From assembly GCA_027559495.1 (NCBI GenBank), contig JAMXSV010000019.1, positions 248,001 to 312,000 of the forward strand: a DNA stretch of 64,000 nt. Direction: 5' to 3'. The position numbers and the translations under genes were made by a program. The notes below the pieces were generated by a model, which was not told the DNA's origin, did no database searches, and saw nothing but the letters and a program-made list of their open reading frames with translations. This DNA is from Aurifilum marmelostoma (lineage: Eukaryota; Ascomycota; Sordariomycetes; Diaporthales; Cryphonectriaceae). How positions within the stretch are numbered: position 1 is the stretch's first letter; the number at the start of each line of letters is the position of its first letter. This document shows, one piece after another, positions 56,464 through 64,000 of this stretch.

Positions 56464-57759
56464 GATGCCTATCACCAAGTACAAAGCAGCTGCCGTCACC
56501 TCTGAGCCTGGAGTAGGTCATCTCCGCCGCAGCAACCTGCCCTGCCTTGAGGCTTGTGCATGTGTACTGACATCTAGTGTCACAGTGGTTCGACCTTGAA
56601 GCCAGTGTCCAGAAGACCATCAACTTCATCAACGAAGCAGGCAAGGCTGGTTGCAAGCTTGTGGCATTCCCTGAAGTTTGTAAGCGTATATCCTTGCGTC
56701 TTCCTGTCTTGTCTTCTCTTCCCCTTTCTCGCCGCCAACTTACACAGATGATACTTAGGGATTCCTGGGTACCCCTACTGGATGTGGAAGATCAACTACC
56801 TCCAGAGCCTCCCGATGCTGAAGAAGTATCGCGAGAGCTCGCTGCCAGTGGACTCTGAGGAGTTTCGCCGCATTCGACGGGCGGCTCGTGACAACCAGAT
56901 CTACGTCTCGCTGGGTTTCTCCGAGATTGATCACGCCACCCTCTACCTGGCCCAGGCCCTGATCGATCCTGAAGGCAACGTGATCAATCACCGTCGCAAG
57001 ATCAAGCCAACCCATGTCGAAAAGCTTGTCTACGGGGACGGATCCGGGGATACGTTCCTATCCGTAACGGAGACGGGGATCGGGCGCATCGGCCAGCTCA
57101 ACTGCTGGGAGAACATGAATCCATTTCTCAAGTCGCTTAATGTCTCCGCCGGGGAACAGATCCATGTTGCTGCGTGGCCTGTCTACCCTGAAGTCGCGCG
57201 CCAGGTTGCGCCCGACCCTGCCACAAACTATGCGGATACTGCGTCAAATTTGGTCACCCCTGCGTATGCCGTCGAGACAGGGACATGGACCCTGGCCCCA
57301 TTCCAACGGCTCAGCGTCGAGGGTCTGAAGAAGACGACGCCCGAGGGCGTGGAGCCCGAGACGGATCCGTCTCCTTACAATGGCCACGCGCGCATCTATC
57401 GCCCCGACGGCAGCCTGGCCGTCCAGCCCGACAAGGACTTTGATGGGCTGCTCTTTGTCGACATCGATCTCGATGAGACCCACCTGACCAAGGCCCTCGC
57501 GGATTTTGCTGGTCACTACATGCGTCCCGACCTCATACGCCTGCTGGTGGACACCAGGCGAAAGGAGCTGATCACTGAGGCGGACCCGGACGGAGGCATC
57601 GCGACCTATTCCACCGCTCATCGTCTTGGCCTCGACAGACCGCTGGACGCCAAGCCTGACGCTGACTATCAGGGCACTGCCGGCAAGAGGATCAAGCAGC
57701 AGCTGCACGGCGGCAGCATCACTGCCAACTCTGGAAGGGCTATCTCGTCGGAGCACTGA
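56464..57759 (+). CDS. Cyanide hydratase (nitrilase family)
   Basis: Three exons: 56464-56511, 56586-56679 and 56759-57759, 380 residues. The second splice rebuilds the W of FPEVWIPGYPYW. The nitrilase triad is intact: Glu in AFPEVW, Lys in [12 protein letters not shown] and Cys in [12 protein letters not shown]. The protein begins [15 protein letters not shown] and has [16 protein letters not shown] near the end, very close to known fungal cyanide hydratases rather than broad nitrilases. These enzymes form long spiral oligomers and add water to hydrogen cyanide to make formamide, protecting fungi on cyanide-releasing plants. The C-terminal tail after the catalytic domain is short and variable, as usual. 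Confident on enzyme class; a related nitrilase specificity is possible. It is convergent with the SDR gene. Confidence 0.92.
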
Positions 57760-58673
57760 GGAGGAGGGAAATGTTGCAGCAGGAAGTGGCGGAGACCCTG
57801 AGAGACGGTCACATGCTTGGACGATCACTTAATAGTTTGCCGGACACTCTCCGCAGCCTAGGTCTGCTGTTGCCGTCACAGCAGGGAGAGAGAACAGACG
57901 GTCCCCATTTGTCTGGGCCTGGACCGTTGGCTGTCCCCTAGTTTAGTGCCTCGTTATGCGTATTTCGCGCACATTGGTTGCGCTCCTGTGGGGTCTCCTC
58001 GCATGGTTCTGGCGGTCCCCACTGATACTGTTACTTGGAGGCGCAGCCGAAAAATATGTCGTAGCTGTTTGTACTTGCCATAGTAGGAAGAGAGACGAGA
58101 AGGAGTAGTACTATAGTAGAGATAGGCTGTTGCACTTCATGCACCCTGGGGCAGTGAACGGGTCTTACACTCATTGGGACCAGCGCCACCACCTCTGCAT
58201 GTACATAGTACTATGCTCTCTTGATCAAGCGCAAATGCCTCCTTTGCGTCCCCCCCCCCCATGCGGCAAGGGTCACAAGAGGAGAATTCGTATTGCCGCA
58301 GAGGAGGCCAAACCTCGCCGATACAGGTCATCTTATCTATGCAGACGAAGGTAGCATGACCAGAAGTAGGATGACTGCCCTTGAAAATTAGTGTCCTAGT
58401 TTCTTCCTTTTTTATTTTTTCTGTACTATTTCTCTTGTTTTGTACCTTCTCACTTTTTTTTTCTCTTTCTCTCCCCTCTTTTTCTACCTGACTTGTCATT
58501 TCAATAAAGTCCCCATTCCTCTCCATAATTCCTTTCCCCCCCGCGGTGGGCTGACGCTATCACAGCGGGCACGCACAATTTCTTGCCCAAGTTGCGTAAA
58601 AGAGGAGGCAAGAAAACCATGGTTGTAACACGCCAATACTCGTCCAAGTTAAGATAGGTCCTCCGGATCGTCA
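57760..58673. other. Intergenic space between convergent genes
   Basis: Downstream region of the cyanide hydratase and SDR genes. It holds a C run near 58251-58260 and a T-rich stretch near 58405-58480. No gene seen. Confidence 0.55.
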
Positions 58674-59977
58674 TCAGGCGTCAGACTCGCTCGTATCCCC
58701 CGTCTGCCCCCTATCAGGCACCCGCACCTTGGCCTTGTGGTTTGTAACATCACACGCTGCCTGCTGGTTTCTCGTTAAGCGCGTAAAACGCTCTCCGAAC
58801 CAGGACTCTCTAGAATCTGCCAGGGCCTCTTCAATCTCTCGGAACTCGTCCCCCAGCACCTGGATAACCCGACCATTCCAGCGGTCCGCTAGACTCGTCT
58901 TCTCTTCGCTGTCCAGACCGTAGACATCGACCACGCGGCTTTGAGAAGCAGTGGCCGAGTAGAGGAGGGCCAGGGCAACGGTCTCGGGCGTGCTGAGGGG
59001 AAGCTCGTTGCGCATCCAGGCTATGACGGGCCGGAAGGGCACCATCCTCGTGACGGTGGCCCCCGGGGTGACCGCGTTGATTGTGATCTTGTCCTTCTCG
59101 AGAACATGGCGCAGGACCCTCACGAGACCAAGTTGCTGTCGATCATTATTTAGCATACTCTCCTGTTTTGTTCTATTTTTGTTTCGTTTTTCTCTTTTTG
59201 TTTTTGGAAGATCCATCCATGAAAAGGAAAAGTGAAATGTGTAGTCGGAAATAAACAACAAAGAAACTTACTCCTGTCCAGGCCAAAGATGCAATCTTGA
59301 CCAGCGGGTCCGCCCAGTACCCGGCTGAGCCCCCCGTCAGGACAATGCTTCCCTCGACGTGGTGCTTCTTCATGTGGTGGTGAGCCAGCTTGACAGTGTT
59401 GAGCACTGCCCTGATATCAACATCGATGACCCCGTAGCTGTGCGTTGGCTCCGCCAGCCGGCCGTCGTCGCCAAACTCATCATCAAGAAAGTTGTGGCCC
59501 ACGTCTGAGATACCTGCGTTGGCAAAAACCATGTCCACACGGCCGATGCCGTCAAAGGCGTCACGAAGGGCGGCCCAGTTCGTGACGTCGAGCCGGTGGA
59601 TGTGGAAATTTCCCCACTCCTCCCAGTCGTCTGCATCTTCAGCGTTGGGCTCGGTGATGTCCAGGTTGTGGACCTCGGCGCCTTTTTCCAGCAACAGCTT
59701 AACCGTAGCTAGGCCAATGCCAGATGAGCCTCCTAATCAACAGACAACGCACGCACGCGGAGCGAAAAAAGTCAGCTTTGTGTTCCGGCACCTTATTGAT
59801 CCAGGCCTGCAGAGTTGGTTCGCCTTAGTGATGATCAGAGTGGAACATGACTCGGCTCCGCTCGGGCTTATGTGATAGGTCAGAGTGTATTATATAGAGT
59901 TCGGTGAACTCACCGGTGATGATAGCAACTTTCCCCTCCAGAGATGGAATCGTTTCCGCGGTGATTTGGAGAGCCAT
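58674..59977 (-). CDS. SDR-fold protein lacking the usual YxxxK active site
   Basis: Three exons, 59977-59914, 59732-59272 and 59135-58674, 328 residues. The NAD(P)-binding loop is formed across the first splice as TGGSSGIG. Further Rossmann markers are a cofactor-selecting Asp in EVHNLDI, a DVT acid motif and FANAGI. The SDR catalytic serine region is SIVLTGGSAGY. In the place where Y-x-x-x-K should follow, the sequence reads IASLAWTG then QLGLVR, so both Tyr and Lys are absent in the aligned positions. The C-terminal half continues normally with INAVTPG. If the exon model is right, the protein may be a catalytically altered or regulatory SDR. If the intron at 59136-59271 is wrong, the motif could be partly misread, but no alternative acceptor restoring it was seen. 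It is divergent from the terpene cyclase about 3 kb away. Confidence 0.75.
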
Positions 59978-62959
59978 GGTGAGGGGACGACGATGCGATG
60001 GTTTGATGTTTCGAGGTGTGATCTATAACAGCGATCGGTTCACATTGCAGCGGATCTTTTTCTCCTGGGACCGAGTTAAGTTTGGGGAGGGGGATATATT
60101 GCCTTTGCGAACCACCTGATTATATCGGGGCTCTATCCCCTCTTCACCCCTCAGAGGGCCCCCGTCCAAACGCCCTCCCTCTGTGTTGTCGGATCTCTGT
60201 CCAAGCCACGATGGTATCCCTGATCGTACTTACTCGTCACTGTGAAGAAAATATGATTTATCTCCTTTGCCAGGGTGAAGGGCGCAAAGGCCATGATAAG
60301 TGGGGTGTGAATTTTTAACAGGATTCTATTGCCAACGTGGCAATTATCTGTTAAGCGGTCTGACTTCGGTTGCCCATTCGCTTTGGCACAGAGGTGAAGC
60401 CAGAATGCCTCGTGAGCAGGGGCTCGAGACAAACTCTGACCGACAATGCTTGTCGGAACCCCTCCCTCTCTTCCCCTCTTCTCGCATCGCTGCCCAACCA
60501 GGGACGACCCCTCTCTCTGTCTCTTCTCTCTCTCTCTCACTTTATCTCTCGCTTTCTCTCTCTCTCTCTCTCTCTCTTTTTCGAACGGCCCAGAATTGGA
60601 GACGATCACTAGAGGTGTCAAGGAGGTGGCCAGGGCGGGGCCCGCTTCCTCTGAGTCCATAACGCAGCCCACATGGTCCAATCCGTTGGCCGCCTTTATC
60701 CGGAGGATCCTACCTGTTCTGGATCCTAATAGCGGCACCAAGCAGGAGAAAAGCTGGTAGAGGCCAAGGCAAGGCATGCACACGATACCACGGTGGATGA
60801 TGATACAGTGGTCATCCGGTGATGTGGAGGACGGATACGGTGTAGTAACGATCCATCAAGAGCGGGGGGAGAACCCATAGATATTCACCTTCAAGGGCGG
60901 ACTAAAAACGGAAAAGATGCGAGAGGTAGAAGAGATTAGAAGTCCAATGTTACCTCCTGCAGAGGCTGTTGTGCGGGCTGCCCTGGACTGGGGAAAAAAA
61001 AAAAAAAAAAAAAAAAAAAAGGAACTAAAACTGTCTGACCGCAAAGTTGGCAGGTGTCCAAAAAAAGAATGGTCCGATTATGCCAGTTTCCTCGTGCTTC
61101 TTGCAGTCTGCAGATCCAGGTCCTCCGTCCAATCATGAACGGCGCGGAGAGAACCCCCTTTTCAAACGGGTCCAGAGTGTGCTGGCCAGACAGACCCACC
61201 AACCGGTGCAGGTGGTCTGCCAAGGCTAGGGTGGTCTATACGGGCTCAATGCTGCGGTGTGAAGGGTTCCCAGAGCCACGAGGCATGATGAGATGTGATA
61301 ACCACGCGCTTCTTGCCGTAGTGCTATGGGTATGCTATGGGGCTGTATATGCTGTTGGTTCCAAGTTGGGGCTCGGCGGGGCCTTTTTTTTTTTTTTTTT
61401 TTTTTTTGGCCTCTCGCTCTCTTTTCTCTCTCTCTCTCTCTCTCTCTCCTCTCCTCGGTGGCGACACACCGGGACCAGATTCTGCACAGCGTGTGTGGGA
61501 AAAGCCTGGCACGATAGCAACGATCATATACGGTCAGTAATGAGTGGTGGTGGGTTTCTCTTTCGTCACAGTGCAGTATGTACCCCGTACCATGTGCCGT
61601 GGACAGTAATTGGTACTACCTGCTCGTGTCAGTGTGATGAACGGATTCAGTCCCCAAGTTATAACGAAATTGAAGAAAGAACAGTCTGGGTCTTATGTGC
61701 ATTCAGAATTCTCGAAAGGATTTTAGCCAAGAAGGTAAGCAATTCGCTCCTCTGTCTCTCTCCACGGCGGGAAGCATATGGCGCAATACGGTCTTCGGGT
61801 ACCACAATGTCTTTTGTCCTGCATGCGTGGCACGAGGGTTGAGGTGGAGAAGAAACCTCGAGCCGTCACGGTGTGCCGCTTCGGGAGGAGTGGATCTCTC
61901 CAGGTCCAGGGACTGAGACAGCCAACGGTGTGGGTACACACCGAAGCGACTCCCCTCTCTGTCAGTATGTGTGACTATGTACGTATCATGAGCGTGGCCA
62001 CAGACATGCGTCCTGACAAGCCAACGGCAGGTCTCGGTACTCGCCTGCTATTTCCAGTCCTGCCCGTGTGGTCTGCTGCCCGGGCTCGGCTCCACGTTTT
62101 TATAGCCGACATTTGCTATTAGACAAAAGTATCAGGGATATGCTGAACTCACGCCGCTCCACTTGAGGTGTGGATAGGGCCATGAGGAATACGACAGGAC
62201 TTAGTTTGGTACTGCCTCCCGCATCACGCGCAGATGGCCATCTAACAGACCCAATGTCATAGGCTACAGAGGTACATCCATGGCCTGTTATTTGAAACGC
62301 TGGTCGGGCAGTATCCCTTGGCCCTATTATCACGAGATATACTGCGTCAAAATGGCCTTTCTGGACTCACTCATCATACTCTCATGCATGTGACACAAAT
62401 CCAAACAAGATAGCTTCCCGCCTCTAGATCGTGGCAAGAGTGAGAGATGATGGCTTTTCCCCACCAGCAAACCTTATAAAGTACCAGGAGGGGAAGACTG
62501 AGCTTCGTGATTTAGCTTTGTGTACCTCAGGACCGATAAGGTGTTAGAATGTGAGCGTCGTCCGGCTAGTACAATGGAGATGAGAACATCTGATGTAGCA
62601 TGGGGCCATGATCAGCCAATCACTATATGCATACGAGTGCTCCAGGGTGCCGAGCCTGGGTCATTACAGGAAGCGATTGCAAGTATCAGCCAGTCCCACG
62701 ACGGCGCGCGTCCCAGCAGGACGGTTCGCCCCAGTCCGGTCCACCTTGGTCGGGCCGTCGGCAGGGTGAGATGGACTGAGCCGTTGGATGCCAGGAAAAC
62801 CAAGGTCAAGCAACAGCCGTTGCGTTTCCGTGCTGAAGGCTTTCACTTTATATTCCTCTCTCCCTCTTCCATTCCCTCCTCTTCTCCCCCTCTTTCACTC
62901 TTCCCTTCAACCCCGCCCCTCATCTTATCCCTCTCTCTCTCACATCCCAATTCCATTCA
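59978..62959. other. Gene-free stretch with very long homopolymers
   Basis: CT-rich tracts lie at about 60521-60590 and 61412-61450, a 27-base A run at 60994-61020 and a 24-base T run at 61384-61407. The right end (62850-62950) is strongly C/T-rich and is probably the leader of the terpene cyclase. TTATAAAG at 62474-62481 is a possible but distant TATA box. No gene seen. Confidence 0.5.
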
Positions 62960-64000
62960 ATGTCTCCTCTCATCATGGGCCAGTTTCCATCCGCTCCGTA
63001 CATCTCGCAGCTGGTGAGTGTTGTGGCATCACACGATGAGCAGCATAAGCCACGAACTATCCCAGATGTGCCAAAGCCACCACAAGAGCCAAAGACTCTA
63101 GAGTCAGAACTGCGACTCGTCATCATCAAGTTTCTCAAAGACATAGGATATAAAGTCCCTGCTAGTGTCAAGAATGATGCTCTCTGGGAAACAATGCTCG
63201 AAAGAGCCAAGCAGACTGGAGTTGATATGGAAAGCCCGCTGTCACGGCGGTGTTTCGAAGTTGGCTTCACCTACGCAGCCGTAAGACTCACGTATCCTTC
63301 CTGTTCTCCCCTCTCTTTATTGTGGTTTTTTTTTTTTCGTTTTTCTCTGTCTGCCTCCGCCTTGCTATTAGACCTACCTAAGACTTCATATAACTACGAA
63401 CGTTGTCCTGACTGGTCTCGATGCAGATTTGTTACCCTACCCTACCTCTCGGAGCACAGGTATACACAGGCCTTCACACATGGCTTGGCACCCAGATCGA
63501 CGACGTTCCCATGAAGGAAGATGTGCGCCAATTCCAACAACGATTTTACGCTGGCGAAAAACAACCCAACCTAGTTTTGGAAGGATACGCCAACGTCCTG
63601 CGGTCGACATATGACGAGTGGGACAACGTGACGGCCAACTTTATAATCATATCGTCCCTAGCATTCATCAACTGCAATGTGTTGGAGGAGAGACAGGAGT
63701 TCCAGTCCATGGTACCCACCAAAGGGGGTCGTCGTTGGCCTCATTACTTCCGGGATAGAGAAGGAGTGCCGGATGCATATTCATATTTCACTTTTCCTAA
63801 GGCTACCCATCCAGATATTGGCCAGTTCCTAGAGGCCATCCCAGACATGGGTCGAGTCCTGAACCTTTGCAACGATGTGCTTTCGTAAGTTCTATCCAAC
63901 TCAAACCGGTGCATTCTATCACCCCCTCGCTAACAAGATCAACCAGATTTTATAAAGAAGAAAAGGCCGGAGTCACCAAGAACTACATCCACCAGAGAGC
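62960..64000 (+). CDS. Trichodiene-synthase-type sesquiterpene cyclase, 3' end beyond window
   Basis: Three exons so far: 62960-63280, 63427-63884 and 63947 onward, running off the edge. The visible 278 residues contain a non-homologous-looking N-terminal extension, then a helix with ICYPTLPLGAQVYTGLHTWLG followed by the first metal motif IDDVPMKED, and later the second metal motif NDVLSFYKEE (N-D-x-x-S-x-x-x-E), whose Ser codon is rebuilt across the second splice. Then comes KNYIHQR. The NSE-type triad and the overall layout match trichodiene synthase and longiborneol-type cyclases, which turn farnesyl diphosphate into a cyclic sesquiterpene. The first motif has only its two leading Asp residues, the canonical third acidic position being Met. 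The product cannot be predicted. It may belong to a metabolite cluster continuing to the right. Confidence 0.85.

Overview
This window is nuclear DNA from a filamentous ascomycete, most likely a Sordariomycete. The evidence is eukaryotic gene structure (short GT-AG introns of about 55-140 bases, some with CTAAC/CTGAC branch points), GC-rich third codon positions, and typically fungal families: an ApsB/Mto1 microtubule organiser, a PTH11-like receptor, a Zn2Cys6 regulator, a LysM protein, cyanide hydratase and a trichodiene-synthase-type cyclase. Intergenic stretches are long and full of microsatellites and homopolymers (CA, CT, TTC, poly-C/G, poly-A/T). No bacterial, rRNA, tRNA or CRISPR features were seen. 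Eighteen genes are called, plus one gene fragment; exon joins were worked out by hand from splice sites and phase.

Layout. At 4.99-6.01 kb is a sulfotransferase-like P-loop protein with a C-terminal membrane anchor and a frame break in a C8 run. At 11.0-14.4 kb is an accessory-looking block: a possible gasdermin-like protein and a complete-triad subtilisin on the minus strand, next to a 5'-truncated C2H2 gene on the plus strand. At 17.2-21.8 kb are a disordered coiled-coil protein and a PTH11-like seven-TM protein, convergent. At 26.5-30.5 kb are a LURP-one-related protein and a Kre9/Knh1-type wall protein. At 31.2-36.1 kb is a large ApsB/Mto1 protein. At 38.2-45.2 kb are an amidohydrolase, a LysM secreted protein, a 78-residue small protein and a MARVEL-like membrane protein. 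At 46.7-50.1 kb is a ten-exon Zn2Cys6 regulator. At 52.4-60.0 kb are an FSH1 serine hydrolase, a calcineurin-like phosphoesterase, a cyanide hydratase and an SDR-fold protein. At 63.0 kb a class I sesquiterpene cyclase runs off the right edge.

How the genes may work together. Most are unrelated single genes. The exception is the subtilisin plus the ~273-residue neighbour at 11.0-13.9 kb, which has the layout of fungal gasdermin/protease cell-death pairs such as Podospora het-Q1/het-Q2. The gasdermin assignment rests on remembered motif layout and context and needs a profile search. LysM protein, cyanide hydratase, PTH11-like receptor and terpene cyclase together fit a plant-associated or competitive lifestyle. 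The cyclase may mark the edge of a metabolite cluster beyond the window.

Three genes (5.3 kb, 20.7 kb, 46.7-47.6 kb) each need one base removed to keep a good reading frame. Two of these sit in homopolymers, so assembly indels are the first suspect.
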